From positions 1 to 64,000 of the forward strand of contig JAFKKG010000038.1 of the NCBI GenBank assembly GCA_017305715.1: a stretch of 64,000 nucleotides of DNA, written 5' to 3'. The DNA comes from Hyphomicrobiales bacterium (GTDB lineage Bacteria > Pseudomonadota > Alphaproteobacteria > Rhizobiales > Xanthobacteraceae). Of the stretch, positions 27,181 through 36,468 are shown piece after piece (position 1 is the first letter of the stretch; each line of letters opens with the position of its first letter). The position numbers and the translations under genes were made by a program. The notes beneath the pieces are model-generated. The model worked only from the letters and a program-made list of their open reading frames with translations, made no database searches and was not told where the DNA came from.

Positions 27181-27396
27181 ATGCGAAAGACCATCCTCAC
27201 ACTGCTCGGCACGGCGCTGCTGGTGACCGCGACCGTGCAGATCGCCGACGCCGCGCAAAAGGGCCGCAAGGCGCAGCGCGCGCCGGCCACCGCCAGCGAA
27301 CCCTTCCGCAACTCGAACGCCGCATGGCCGAGCCCGGAGCCGGACTCTTACTGGTCGCGCTATTTGGGCGGCTACTCGGCGCCTGCGGGACACTGA
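27181..27396 (+). CDS. small secreted hypothetical protein
   Basis: 71 residues, ATG 27181 preceded by GGGAGAACC. The N-terminal signal peptide ends at IADA|AQ. The mature peptide is about 46 residues: a basic stretch (KGRKAQR) followed by an aromatic, Ser/Pro-rich tail (YWSRYLGGY). No family is recognised; similar short exported peptides are common in Bradyrhizobium. It is monocistronic. Confidence 0.6.
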   Translation: MRKTILTLLGTALLVTATVQIADAAQKGRKAQRAPATASEPFRNSNAAWPSPEPDSYWSRYLGGYSAPAGH

Positions 27397-27446
27397 CGAT
27401 TTTTTGGCGCACGATATCATCGGATCGACCTTGCACCCACGATGAA

Positions 27447-27480
27447 GCGGCGCTCCCTCTCCCGCTTGCGGGAGAGGGCA
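27447..27480. repeat. family B hairpin repeat (third copy)
   Basis: CTCCCTCTCCCGCTTGCGGGAGAGGG forms a nearly perfect hairpin (arms CCCTCTCCCGC and GCGGGAGAGGG) in the gap between a small exported-protein gene and the convergent epimerase gene. It may terminate both. Confidence 0.7.
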
Positions 27481-27522
27481 CCGCGTTCGCGGCCACACCA
27501 ATTCAATCGATCGGCTTCGCTG

Positions 27523-28395
27523 TCAGTCGAGACGGACCCGATAACCGAGCGATCGCATTTCACCGGGCGCGATCTGCATCAGGCCGGGCTTGTCGGCAAA
27601 CTCGCCATCGAAATCGGACGGGCTGGCAAAACCGTGCCAGGGCTCGATGCAGACAAACCCGGCACCACCCGGCTTCGACCACACGCCGAGTTGGGGCAGT
27701 CCTTCCCAGAACATTTCGATCGACGGTCCACGATCCGCCGCATAGCGAACCGAATGGCTCGCCAGCCGGTCAATAATGACGGCGTCATCGTCGAACAGTC
27801 GCTCCGACAGCGGAAGCACCTTGCCCCTGACAGGCGATGGCTCCGATCTGGCGCGCATCAGGCCGCCTTCGAGCCGCCGGATCGGCGCGGACTCCTCGCT
27901 GGAGAAAGTGAGCGCGTAGGCTTGCTTTTCCAATTCGGGCAACAGCGGCCAGTTGAACGCCGGATGCGCCCCGATCGAAGCCGGCAGATTTTCATCGCCG
28001 GTATTGGTGATATCGAATGCCACTTTCAGATCGGCGTCATCGATGCGGTAGGCGACTTCGAGCCGGAATGCGAACGGATAGCGGGCGCGCGTGGCTTCGC
28101 TATCGACGAGCGCCAGCCTGCACGAGCCAGCCCCCTGCTCTACCCACTCGAACCTGACATCCCTGGCAAAACCGTGCTGCGTCATCGGATAGGTTTTGCC
28201 CCGATGCCGCAGTCGATCGTCCTTCAGGCGGCCAACGATCGGAAACAGCAGCGGGGAATGACGCGGCCATGCGGGGCCGGCCTGCCACAGCAATTCGATC
28301 CCTTCGGCAGTCTTGAGCGAACACAGTTCGGCGCCGTCGGCTTTGATGATTGCCGCCATCGCGCCGCTGCGAAGCGTGTGCCTGTCCGTACTCAT
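27523..28395 (-). CDS. aldose 1-epimerase family protein
   Basis: 290 residues, ATG 28395 with AGG upstream. Galactose mutarotase-like beta-sandwich: LLFPIVGRL near the substrate pocket, YPMTQHGFAR with the first catalytic His, GAHPAFNWPL with the second, and CIEPWHGFASP carrying the catalytic Glu. The family interconverts alpha and beta anomers of sugars or of glucose-6-phosphate-like substrates. No sugar operon surrounds it, so the substrate is unknown. It is divergent from the luciferase-like monooxygenase gene. Confidence 0.85.
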   Translation of the reverse strand: MSTDRHTLRSGAMAAIIKADGAELCSLKTAEGIELLWQAGPAWPRHSPLLFPIVGRLKDDRLRHRGKTYPMTQHGFARDVRFEWVEQGAGSCRLALVDSEATRARYPFAFRLEVAYRIDDADLKVAFDITNTGDENLPASIGAHPAFNWPLLPELEKQAYALTFSSEESAPIRRLEGGLMRARSEPSPVRGKVLPLSERLFDDDAVIIDRLASHSVRYAADRGPSIEMFWEGLPQLGVWSKPGGAGFVCIEPWHGFASPSDFDGEFADKPGLMQIAPGEMRSLGYRVRLD

Positions 28396-28616
28396 TGCCT
28401 CACCGCGCCGACACCCATAAAACCCGCCTCCCTCTTAAGGCATCACCTTTTCGCCGGCAATCGCCGCCGCGCAGGGCGATCTGAACACCGCGTCGTCCGT
28501 TTTCCGATGGGGTGGTTGCAGGATTGGCAGGGCTCTTTGGCCCGTGAAATACTTGCATTCCGCCATTGTTGCGCGTTTCATTCCGGTCAAAGCATTGAGA
28601 GTCCGAGGAAACAGCC

Positions 28617-29690
28617 ATGCCCGCAAAAATCATCGGTATGATCGGCACCCAGCAGGAGGGCGTCGCGGTTCACCTGATCAAGGGCAAGATCTCGCGTCAG
28701 TGGGTGATCGATTTCACCCGGCTGCATGAGCAGTGGAATTATGATTCCGTGCTGGTCGGATATTATGCTTCCGCCGCCGAAGGTTTTGCCATCGCGCTGT
28801 ACGCCGCCGACCACACCGAGCGCATCAAATTTCTGATCGCGCACCGCCCGGGCTCGGTGGCGCCCGCGCTGGCGGCGCGGCAGATCGCGACCTTCGACCA
28901 GCTCACGCAGGGGCGGATGTCGCTGCACGTGATTGCCGGCACCAGCGACCAGGACCAGGCCAGCGAAGGCGACTTCCTGCCCAAGAACGATCGCTACCGC
29001 CGCGCCGGCGAGTATCTCGAATTGATGCGCCGGATCTGGACCAGCGACGGCCCGTTCGACCACAAGGGCGAGTTCTATCGCATCGAGGGTGCCTATTCGG
29101 ACATCAAGCCGCACCAGCAGCCCTATCCACAACTGTTCTTCGGTGGTTCATCGGAAGGCGCGCTGGAAATGGGCGCGGCGCATTGCGACGTGTTCGCGAT
29201 CTTCGGCGAACCGCTCGCCGAGACCCGCGCCCGGGTCGAGGATTTTCGCCGCCGCGCGGCGGCGTTCGGACGCAGGGTCGGTTTCAACATGTCGCTGCGG
29301 CCGATCATGGCGAACACCGAGGGCGCGGCATGGGACAAGGCCCACGCCTTGCTGGCCGACGTCGAGCGCAAGACCGGCGAGGCGCCGAAAGCGACCAACC
29401 ATTCCGCCGAACGCCTGCTCGGCTACGCCGCGCGCGCCGACGTCCATGACGAGCGGCTGTGGATGGGGATCGCGCGCGCCACCGGCGCGCCCGGCAATAC
29501 GTCGTGCCTGGTTGGCACACCGGAACAGATCGCGGCCGCGGTGCTGGAGTATTACCGGCTCGGCATCCACTCCTTCCTGCTGCGCGGGTTTGAAAACCCG
29601 CATGACACGATGGCGATCGGACGCGACCTCATTCCGTTGATCAAGGCCGGCGCGGAGGCCATCGACCGTCAGGCCGAGGCCGCGGAGTAG
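28617..29690 (+). CDS. LLM-class flavin-dependent oxidoreductase (alkanesulfonate monooxygenase-like)
   Basis: 357 residues from ATG 28617 with GAGGAAAC upstream. Bacterial-luciferase-like TIM barrel of the SsuD type: GYYASAAEGFAIA near the N-terminus, the QIATFDQLTQGRMSLHVIAGTSDQDQ core and the LELMRRIWTS segment typical of LLM enzymes. It should use FMNH2 from a partner reductase to oxidise an alkanesulfonate or a similar substrate. No ssuE or sulfonate transporter adjoins it, so the substrate is open. It is followed, 67 bases on, by a quinone oxidoreductase gene. Confidence 0.85.
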   Translation: MPAKIIGMIGTQQEGVAVHLIKGKISRQWVIDFTRLHEQWNYDSVLVGYYASAAEGFAIALYAADHTERIKFLIAHRPGSVAPALAARQIATFDQLTQGRMSLHVIAGTSDQDQASEGDFLPKNDRYRRAGEYLELMRRIWTSDGPFDHKGEFYRIEGAYSDIKPHQQPYPQLFFGGSSEGALEMGAAHCDVFAIFGEPLAETRARVEDFRRRAAAFGRRVGFNMSLRPIMANTEGAAWDKAHALLADVERKTGEAPKATNHSAERLLGYAARADVHDERLWMGIARATGAPGNTSCLVGTPEQIAAAVLEYYRLGIHSFLLRGFENPHDTMAIGRDLIPLIKAGAEAIDRQAEAAE

Positions 29691-29757
29691 CGTTGCACGG
29701 AAGAATGTGCGAACACCACAGGAGGCCGGCGCTCCGCACGGCGCAGGGAACGATGGC

Positions 29758-30735
29758 ATGAAGGCCGTGGTGGTCGAGAACTACGATTCGATTGACGGCA
29801 TCTCGATCAGGGAGATGGAACTGCCCGGTATCCCGTCCGGCCATGTGCGGGTCCGCATCGGCGCCGCCGCGGTCGGTTTCGTCGACGGGCTGAAGGTGCA
29901 GGGTCTCTACCAGACCAAGGATCCCCTCCCCTTCGTGCCGGGCACGGAATTCGCGGGCGTGGTCGATGCCGCAGCCGGCGATGTCGCCGCGTTCAAGACG
30001 GGCATGCCGGTGATTGGCATGACGCGTTCCGGCGCGCTCGCCGAATACATCTCGGTGCCATCAGCAGCGCTGAAGCATTTGCCGCCAAATGTTGCCTTTG
30101 AAGCCGGCGCCTCGTTTCAGGCCAATTATCTCACCGGACTTTATGCGCTGGATGCCCGCGCCGGTCTTCAGCGCGGCGAAACGCTGCTGGTGCTGGGCGC
30201 TGCGGGGGGCGTCGGGATCGCGGCCGTGCAGCTCGGTAAGCTGATGGGCGCCAAGGTCATCGCGGCGGCATCGACGCCGCAGAAGCGTGAATTCGCCGCC
30301 GGTTACGGCGCCGATGAAACCATCGACTACACCAAGGCGGATTGGCGCGACACGCTGAAGGCCCTGACCGGCGGCAACGGGCCAGATGTCATTTTCGATC
30401 CGGTCGGCGGCGAGGTGGCGCTGCAGGCGTTTCGCTCGATCGCCTGGCGCGGGCGGCACCTCGTGGTCGGGTTTGCCTCCGGCACCATTCCGGCCCTGGC
30501 ATTCAACCTTCCGCTGCTCAAGGGCGGCGCGCTCCTTGGTGTGGATCTCGCGCAAATCCAGAAGCGGGAGCCGGAAACGCATAGCCGTCTGATCGCGCAA
30601 TTGTTCGACTGGCTCGCCGCGGGCCAATTGAAGCCGGTGGTCGGCAAGGTGGTGCCGTTCGAGAATTTTCGCGAGGCCTTCAAGACCATGCAGTCGCGGT
30701 CCGCGCTCGGCAAAATGATCGTCAAATTTGGTTGA
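29758..30735 (+). CDS. NADPH:quinone oxidoreductase, zinc-independent MDR family
   Basis: 325 residues from ATG 29758, AGGGAA upstream. Medium-chain dehydrogenase/reductase without zinc-binding Cys clusters: a GroES-like domain (1-120) and a Rossmann domain with GAAGGVGIAAVQLGK and the following YGADETIDYT. Reduces quinones or enones with NADPH. It lies in a short run with the luciferase-like gene and the DUF2889 gene, which starts ten bases after its stop, so these may be co-transcribed. Confidence 0.85.
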   Translation: MKAVVVENYDSIDGISIREMELPGIPSGHVRVRIGAAAVGFVDGLKVQGLYQTKDPLPFVPGTEFAGVVDAAAGDVAAFKTGMPVIGMTRSGALAEYISVPSAALKHLPPNVAFEAGASFQANYLTGLYALDARAGLQRGETLLVLGAAGGVGIAAVQLGKLMGAKVIAAASTPQKREFAAGYGADETIDYTKADWRDTLKALTGGNGPDVIFDPVGGEVALQAFRSIAWRGRHLVVGFASGTIPALAFNLPLLKGGALLGVDLAQIQKREPETHSRLIAQLFDWLAAGQLKPVVGKVVPFENFREAFKTMQSRSALGKMIVKFG

Positions 30736-30745
30736 GGACAACAAG

Positions 30746-31333
30746 ATGCCCGAAGAGAAAATTGGCAGCGGAACCGGGCGTCGCCTGATGCATACGCGAA
30801 CGGTCGAGTGCAACGGCTACCTCAGGGACGACGGGCTTTGGGAAGTCGAGGCGCGGCTGGTGGATACAAAACCCTTCACGCTGGCCGCCGACCGCTATCG
30901 CGAGGAGCTGAAGCCCGGCGACCCCGTGCACGATATCCGCCTGCGGCTCGCGGTCGACGGCGCCATGAGGATTCGCGAGGCGCAGGCCACCATGGCAGAG
31001 ACGCCCTATCCCACCTGCATCGAGGTTGAGCCTGTGCTGCAGCGGCTGGTCGGCGAGAGCGTCGGCAAGGGCTGGCGCGAGGTGGTCCGGCGCAAGATCG
31101 GCCGCCTCGAGGGCTGCACGCATCTGTCGGAATTGCTGGGTCCGGCGGTGACCACGCTGTTCCAGACCATGTCGCACGGCAGCGCGCCGGAAGGACGCGG
31201 CGCGCTGGAAACCCAGCAAAATTCCGGCAAGCGGCCGTTCTTCATCGGCGGCTGTCATTCCTGGCGGACCGACGGCCCTGTGGTCGCCGACAAATTCCCG
31301 CAATTTGCCACCAAGCCGGCGGCGCTAGATTAA
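30746..31333 (+). CDS. DUF2889 domain-containing protein
   Basis: 195 residues from ATG 30746, GAGGA seven bases upstream. It matches the DUF2889 pattern: HTRTVECNGYLRDDGLWEVEARLVDTKP at the start, then LTLAADRYR-like, and the ending GCHSWRTDGPVV with a conserved Cys-His. Function is unknown in the literature I know; members often sit near oxidoreductases and CoA-dependent genes. Here it follows a quinone oxidoreductase by ten bases. Confidence 0.82.
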   Translation: MPEEKIGSGTGRRLMHTRTVECNGYLRDDGLWEVEARLVDTKPFTLAADRYREELKPGDPVHDIRLRLAVDGAMRIREAQATMAETPYPTCIEVEPVLQRLVGESVGKGWREVVRRKIGRLEGCTHLSELLGPAVTTLFQTMSHGSAPEGRGALETQQNSGKRPFFIGGCHSWRTDGPVVADKFPQFATKPAALD

Positions 31334-31480
31334 TGTCCTCGCAACCATCCGCGAGCGAATCCCATCACGAAAATTCGACCGGCGACCGTCGCCGGCGTGT
31401 GAACCCACGCGCTTGACAACTCGAAAACCTGTGGTTGTCTTTTTCCCCGACCGGCTTGCAAGGCGACAGCGGGGGATCTC

Positions 31481-33712
31481 ATGTCGAGAAGGGTTGGCAG
31501 ATGGGTCTACGCCCTGACGGCGGTCATCATGCCTGTCCTGCTGGTATTCAGCCTTGCGATCTTGCTTCACAAGCAAGCCATCCAATCCATCTACAGGAAT
31601 GTCGACGATATCTCTGACGGCGAGATGCCGGCCACGGTCACGTCCTTCCAATCGGGGCCGGAGGTGGTCAGCACCATCGGCGGCAGCGGCGAAGGGGTAA
31701 ACTGCAGCCTTCCGCCCATCGTCAATGTGTTCTTCGACGGCAGCAAGGACGAGGAAGGCAAACGCCACCTGGTATTGCAACGCTTCAGACAGGCATGCGT
31801 CTTTCACGATCTCTGCTACAGGCACGGTCTGGCGACCTATGGCTATAACCAGAACGATTGCGATCGCGTTCTGCAAAACGAGGCTTTCCGGCTTTGCCTG
31901 TATATTCGAAACAGCCGTGCGGCGGACCAGGCGGAACGGTGTCAAACCGATTCAAAGATGGTCCTGGCGGGCGTGAGCCTCGGAGGCGCCGGCGCCTACC
32001 GCGCCTGGGACCGGTCGACCTATTTTGAATTCGAATCCGACCCTTCGCGCTCGAACGGATTTCTCGTCAGCCGGGTGGTCGACCATCCGTTCAAATCGGT
32101 CGACCCGGCGAAGTATCGTGACGATCCCGATCAGGTCATCCTCACCTTCGAAAACATCAGGTCCAGCCTGACCGTCACCTGCGTCACCTGCAAGAAGGTG
32201 CCGATCCTGCACTGGACCCGCGACCCCAACGACGTCACTCCCGAATACCGCTCGGTCGGGTTCAACACGCTTCCCGAAGCCCTGCTGAAGCACCAGGATC
32301 AGCTATTGTCCGAGACAAACGCGGTCTGGCTGCCGCCGCGCCGCCGCCACGCGGCGCCGCATCTGCTGGTCGATGGCACGGGCAAAAACCATTTGATCTG
32401 GATGAGCCGGAACAATCCGGGAGACACCATGAACTGCGTCGTCATCACCGATGCAGCGAAACTTCTGACCCACACGCTGCCGCGGGAGGACTACTGCGCC
32501 ACCGGCGCCGCAGCAAGGCTCACGATGGTCGAAGTCGACATGTTTGCAACCTCTCCGCTCCCGATGGAAGTTCCGGGAACGCCCGAGAAGGACCGCATTT
32601 ACGCAACCAGCCTCAGCGCGCAAATAACGACGGGCCGCGAATTGAGCTTCTGTTCACGGTCGGCATCCAGACCCGTCGATCGCAACGATGGCAGCAACGA
32701 CGACCAGGCCAAATGCCATACCTTCTTCGACAGCAGGATTTCCAAGGGGGCGGGCCTCGGCGCGTTTCAGAACTTTGCCATCGTGCGTCCCGGGCAGCAG
32801 ATATTCTTCGCACGTGACCTCGTCCTGCCGTCGGATTCGCTGCTTGAAAGCGCGCGACAACGAATTCTCGGTGAAACCTACTCGCCAAGCGGCATCATGC
32901 TGGCGATCGACCTTGGCCCGCCTCCGTCCACCAAGAAGCCGCTGACGTCGACGATTCAGAAAATGGTGCCGTTCAAGATCGACGACCGTTTCGATCCGAT
33001 GATGCCGATCACGCGCGCCAAGGATGACCTGCGTTTCCTGAGCTTGCTGACATCGGACACCGCGGTCAGCGTCCATATGACCGACTTTTCGAAAGACAAT
33101 CCGGCTGTCGGCAAATTGACCCTGACCATGAATGGCAGTCCGGTCGACCTGCATCCGTCCTGGGCACTGCGGCCGGTGCTCGTGCTCGAAACCAGGGAGG
33201 CCACCCCGAAGACAAAGCTGGTGTTCTCGCGCGGAGAGATCGCGATCGATCCGGACAAGCCGATCGACCCCGCGGCCACCAGCGAGGTGATGGGCCTGGA
33301 GACGCTGGTGTTCGAACGCGACGCGGCGGCCTCCGACAAGCCCTTCCAGAAAGCCGCCGCGGCCTCCTGCACGGTGACATACGAGTTCAAGACCAACAGC
33401 GATTTTCCATGCTACCGCGCGTTCGACCCGAAACGTCCGATGCGGGCTTCGCCCGCGACGCGGATGCAGGCGTCGCAACTGCTGGTCGGACATTTTGCCG
33501 GGCACGACGGCCAGGGCATCGCCTTCCCCGATTCCTGCCGGCAAGCCGATCCGATCATCCTGCAGCCGAAAGGCGATACGTTCGTGCAGACCGTCGAATC
33601 CATCGGCAAGGGGAATGAACTCAAGCGCAAGGTCACCTGCGTTCCGCTCAACTCGAATGCGGATGTCAGCGGGCCGCTGAAACAGCCCAAGCCGCCTGAT
33701 CGAGCCGGTTAG
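31481..33712 (+). CDS. membrane-anchored protein with phospholipase A2-like motif
   Basis: 743 residues, ATG 31481. A single N-terminal membrane helix (about 9-29) anchors a large exported domain. Residues 106-128 contain C-V-F-H-D-L-C-Y (C106, H109, D110, C112, Y113) and a downstream N-D-C-D (C127, D128), the arrangement of the catalytic His-Asp pair in secreted phospholipase A2. About 18 Cys in all suggest disulfides and a periplasmic or extracellular location. The remaining 550 residues match nothing I recognise and look like beta-rich repeats. GVSLGG at 164-169 resembles a lipase elbow but is more likely part of the PLA2 helix. Monocistronic; function inferred only from the motif. Confidence 0.7.
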   Translation: MSRRVGRWVYALTAVIMPVLLVFSLAILLHKQAIQSIYRNVDDISDGEMPATVTSFQSGPEVVSTIGGSGEGVNCSLPPIVNVFFDGSKDEEGKRHLVLQRFRQACVFHDLCYRHGLATYGYNQNDCDRVLQNEAFRLCLYIRNSRAADQAERCQTDSKMVLAGVSLGGAGAYRAWDRSTYFEFESDPSRSNGFLVSRVVDHPFKSVDPAKYRDDPDQVILTFENIRSSLTVTCVTCKKVPILHWTRDPNDVTPEYRSVGFNTLPEALLKHQDQLLSETNAVWLPPRRRHAAPHLLVDGTGKNHLIWMSRNNPGDTMNCVVITDAAKLLTHTLPREDYCATGAAARLTMVEVDMFATSPLPMEVPGTPEKDRIYATSLSAQITTGRELSFCSRSASRPVDRNDGSNDDQAKCHTFFDSRISKGAGLGAFQNFAIVRPGQQIFFARDLVLPSDSLLESARQRILGETYSPSGIMLAIDLGPPPSTKKPLTSTIQKMVPFKIDDRFDPMMPITRAKDDLRFLSLLTSDTAVSVHMTDFSKDNPAVGKLTLTMNGSPVDLHPSWALRPVLVLETREATPKTKLVFSRGEIAIDPDKPIDPAATSEVMGLETLVFERDAAASDKPFQKAAAASCTVTYEFKTNSDFPCYRAFDPKRPMRASPATRMQASQLLVGHFAGHDGQGIAFPDSCRQADPIILQPKGDTFVQTVESIGKGNELKRKVTCVPLNSNADVSGPLKQPKPPDRAG

Positions 33713-33730
33713 CGGCGATGGCCCGGCCGT

Positions 33731-34327
33731 TCAATTCTCCTTCGCATTGGCCCTGACGATCGCCGCGTGCGGATCGTCGGCCGGCAGGATATTCCGGATA
33801 TAATCGCGGCCCTTCCATTCAGGCGGCGGCGGTGGTCCCTGCCCTTCGCGTGGAACGTAAGGCGACGGCTGCGCGCCGGCGAGATCAGGCACATAGCGCG
33901 GGCAGTTCGGATAGATCTCGCACTCGATCCGCACCACGAGCTGCGCACCGTAATGCCGGCCGATCGCCGCGGCTTCGTCGAGGATCGCGGCGCGCCCGTT
34001 GATGCGCATGCGCCGGCTCTTGCCGTCGAAACGCACGAACAACAGGCCGACATTCGGATTTTTCGAGAGATTTCCCAGCGTCCGGTACATCGAATTGCCG
34101 TCATATTCCGGGTATTCGATGATGTTCGGCCCAACGACCTTCACAAATCCGGGGTCGCCCGACTTGATGTTGCAGTCGACATAATCGGCAAAGGAAGTGC
34201 CGATGAAGAAGAACGGCGAGGTCTCGATCAGCGCCTTCTCGTCGTCCCAGAATTCGTAGTGCTTGCGGTGCCGCTCGATCGCTTCGGCGACACGCCGGCC
34301 GTCGAACCGGTCCTGCAGCTCACTCAT
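33731..34327 (-). CDS. pyridoxamine 5'-phosphate oxidase-like FMN-binding protein
   Basis: 198 residues from ATG 34327. Split-barrel flavin-binding fold: an N-terminal helix, FFFIGTSFADYVDCNIKSGDPGFVKVVGPN and RTLGNLSKNPNVGLLFVRFDG, a pattern found in PNPOx-like proteins that reduce or sequester small molecules. A Pro-rich C-terminal tail (GPPPPPEWKGRDYIRN) follows. Substrate is unknown. A second split-barrel protein gene follows upstream on the same strand (34427-35062). Confidence 0.8.
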   Translation of the reverse strand: MSELQDRFDGRRVAEAIERHRKHYEFWDDEKALIETSPFFFIGTSFADYVDCNIKSGDPGFVKVVGPNIIEYPEYDGNSMYRTLGNLSKNPNVGLLFVRFDGKSRRMRINGRAAILDEAAAIGRHYGAQLVVRIECEIYPNCPRYVPDLAGAQPSPYVPREGQGPPPPPEWKGRDYIRNILPADDPHAAIVRANAKEN

Positions 34328-34426
34328 GCCTTCATGATAGAACGCCCGCTGCCACATCGGCCTGCCCCCTTTTTTCCAAGGCGAGACTAACGCCGATCCG
34401 ATACCGCCGCCAGCCGCAGCATGCCG

Positions 34427-35062
34427 CTAATATTCGAGATGGGGACGAAGCGCTTTCAGTCTGGCCGCGATCTCGCGGGAGTCTGCGGCATTCGACTTCG
34501 AAAGGTGCCGGGTGATCGAGACGTAATCCTCGTCGGATTTGTGCTGATTGAGCTTGCGCTGCCCTTCGACCTGCGTGACGTCCATTTCGAGCACGACGAT
34601 CGAACGCAGCATCGTCTCGCGCTTTGCCTCCTCCATCGTCGACAATGACCATGGCTGTTTCGGCATCAACCGCTCTTCGAATGTCGCGAGCAGGGCGTCG
34701 CCGTGGCCGCGATGACTCTCGATCGGGAGCCGCCGCACCGGACCGGACAGATGCACGGCCTCATAGAGCCAGGTGGAGACGTGATCCGGTGTCGCGTACC
34801 AATCGTTGGAGACATAGGCATCCGGACCCCAGACGATCAGCAGGAATGGATTTTTCCCATCGGCGAGTTCGGCCAGCCTGTTCCGCGCGGTGAGGTGGAA
34901 CTGCACCGTGACAGCATCGCCCGTGCGGTTGATCGTGAACGGCACATGCGAGCTGATCGGCCCGGCGTCACCGCTCGCAATCATCGCGCCGAAGCCGCGC
35001 GACGCGGCGAACGCCAGCGCGCCGTCGCGGTCCCAGGCAAACATCGGACGAAGGACATGCAC
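34427..35062 (-). CDS. PaiB-family FMN-binding protein
   Basis: 211 residues from a GTG at 35062; GGAGGGA lies about five bases upstream and no better start is seen. It matches the PaiB/FMN-binding negative transcriptional regulator family: SSHVPFTI, FHLTARN, VWGPDAYVSNDWY, VSTWLYEAVHLSG and a C-terminal ALRPHLEY. In Bacillus PaiB affects sporulation and protease genes. Elsewhere the role is unclear, and a flavin-linked enzyme is as likely as a regulator. It is 13 bases downstream of the SulP transporter gene, probably co-transcribed. Confidence 0.85.
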   Translation of the reverse strand: MHVLRPMFAWDRDGALAFAASRGFGAMIASGDAGPISSHVPFTINRTGDAVTVQFHLTARNRLAELADGKNPFLLIVWGPDAYVSNDWYATPDHVSTWLYEAVHLSGPVRRLPIESHRGHGDALLATFEERLMPKQPWSLSTMEEAKRETMLRSIVVLEMDVTQVEGQRKLNQHKSDEDYVSITRHLSKSNAADSREIAARLKALRPHLEY

Positions 35063-35075
35063 GGCGATCCCTCCA

Positions 35076-36359
35076 TCACTCGGGAGCGGCGGGCGGCCTG
35101 ACGCGGTCGCATATCGCGAACGCGGCCGCCAGCACACATCCGGCGATGATACCGAAGGTGAGATCCTCGATCAGCGTGAGGCCGAAGGTGGCGAGCAGCA
35201 CGCTGGCGCCACGCCATTCGTGCAGCAGATGAAGGAATTCCTCCTTCTCCGCCATGTTCCAGCACACCACGACCAGCACGCCTGCGAGCGCCGAGAGCGG
35301 GATGAAACCTGCGAGCGGGGCTGCGATCAGCATGAAGACCAGCACGAACAGCGCATGCAGCATGCCGGAGACCGGGCTGCAGGCGCCGGCGCGAATATTG
35401 GTGGCGGTGCGCGCGATCGTCCCGGTGACGCTGATGCCGCCGAACAGGGCGGAGGCGATGTTGGCGACGCCTTGCGCCACGACCTCCATGTTGTAGCGGT
35501 GCTTGCGTCCGGTCATGCCGTCGGCGACCTTGGCGGAGAGCAGGCTCTCGACCGCGCCCAGCAGCGTGAAGGAGAGCGCGGCCGGCAACACTTCGAGTAC
35601 GGAAGCATAGGAGATCGACGGCAATCGCGGTCCCGGCAGGCCATCGGGGAGCCGGCCGAAATGACTGCCGATGGTCTCGACCGGCAGGCCGAACAACGCT
35701 GCCGCCAGCGCGGCCAGTATCACGGCGAACAGCATGCCCGGCCAGTTCGGCGATATCCGTCGCAGCAGAAAAATCAGGGCGGCCGAGCCGACACCGATCG
35801 CAAGCGCGGCCGGGCTGATGGTCGGCAGCGCCTGCCCGAGCATCGCCAGCTTCGGCAACAAATGCCCGGGCTCGGCACCGGGTAATTTCAGGCCGCCAAG
35901 ATCCTTGAGTTGGCTGGCAAAGATCGTCACCGCGATGCCGCAGGTGAAGCCGACGGTCACGGCGTGCGGGATATAGCGAATGAGCGATCCGAGCCGCAGC
36001 AGGCCGATCAGGGACAGCATGAACCCGGAGAGGAAGACCGTCAGCAACAGCCCTTCCAGCCCGAATTTGCTCACGGTCGCCGCGACCAGCACGATGAACG
36101 CGCCGGCCGGACCGCCGATCTGATAGCGGCTGCCGCCGAGCGCCGAAACCAGAAAGCCGCCGATGACGGCGGCATATAATCCCCGCTCGGGCGAAACGCC
36201 CGAGGCCACCGCAATGGCCATCGACAGCGGCAGCGCCACGATCGCAACGGTCAGCGCGGCCAAGACATCCCGGCGCAGATGGCCGAGATTGTAGCCCTCG
36301 GCCAGCACGGTGGCGAGTTTCGGACGATAGAGATGAGCGGAGGCGGAGCCGTCGGGCAT
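35076..36359 (-). CDS. SulP-family anion transporter lacking a STAS domain
   Basis: 427 residues. Multi-pass membrane protein with the SulP opening RRDVLAALTVAIVALPLSMAIAVASGVSPERGLYAAV and the conserved GGSRYQIGGPAGAF segment. SulP members carry sulfate, bicarbonate, fumarate or other anions. The usual 550-residue proteins end in a cytoplasmic STAS domain. This one stops shortly after the last membrane segment (AICDRVRPPAAPE), so STAS is absent by design or lost. The downstream gene is not a separate STAS protein. Substrate not readable. Confidence 0.85.
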   Translation of the reverse strand: MPDGSASAHLYRPKLATVLAEGYNLGHLRRDVLAALTVAIVALPLSMAIAVASGVSPERGLYAAVIGGFLVSALGGSRYQIGGPAGAFIVLVAATVSKFGLEGLLLTVFLSGFMLSLIGLLRLGSLIRYIPHAVTVGFTCGIAVTIFASQLKDLGGLKLPGAEPGHLLPKLAMLGQALPTISPAALAIGVGSAALIFLLRRISPNWPGMLFAVILAALAAALFGLPVETIGSHFGRLPDGLPGPRLPSISYASVLEVLPAALSFTLLGAVESLLSAKVADGMTGRKHRYNMEVVAQGVANIASALFGGISVTGTIARTATNIRAGACSPVSGMLHALFVLVFMLIAAPLAGFIPLSALAGVLVVVCWNMAEKEEFLHLLHEWRGASVLLATFGLTLIEDLTFGIIAGCVLAAAFAICDRVRPPAAPE

Positions 36360-36468
36360 TGCGGGAAACCGATCTGGATTCGGGGATCATAGCGGAGAGC
36401 CGGACGCCAGACCATGCGTGAAAAATGGGCCCCCTCGGTGTTTTTCGCTTGATCCAGATCAAGCGCGG

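Noticed and set aside
31413-31441. Sigma-70 promoter before the PLA2-like gene
   Set aside because: TTGACA is present at 31413-31418, but the -10 region (TGTCTT) is too poor to call.
31970-31992. GVSLGG in the 743-residue protein as a lipase serine elbow
   Set aside because: No accompanying His or Asp motif of an alpha/beta hydrolase. It lies just after the PLA2-like motif and probably belongs to that helix.
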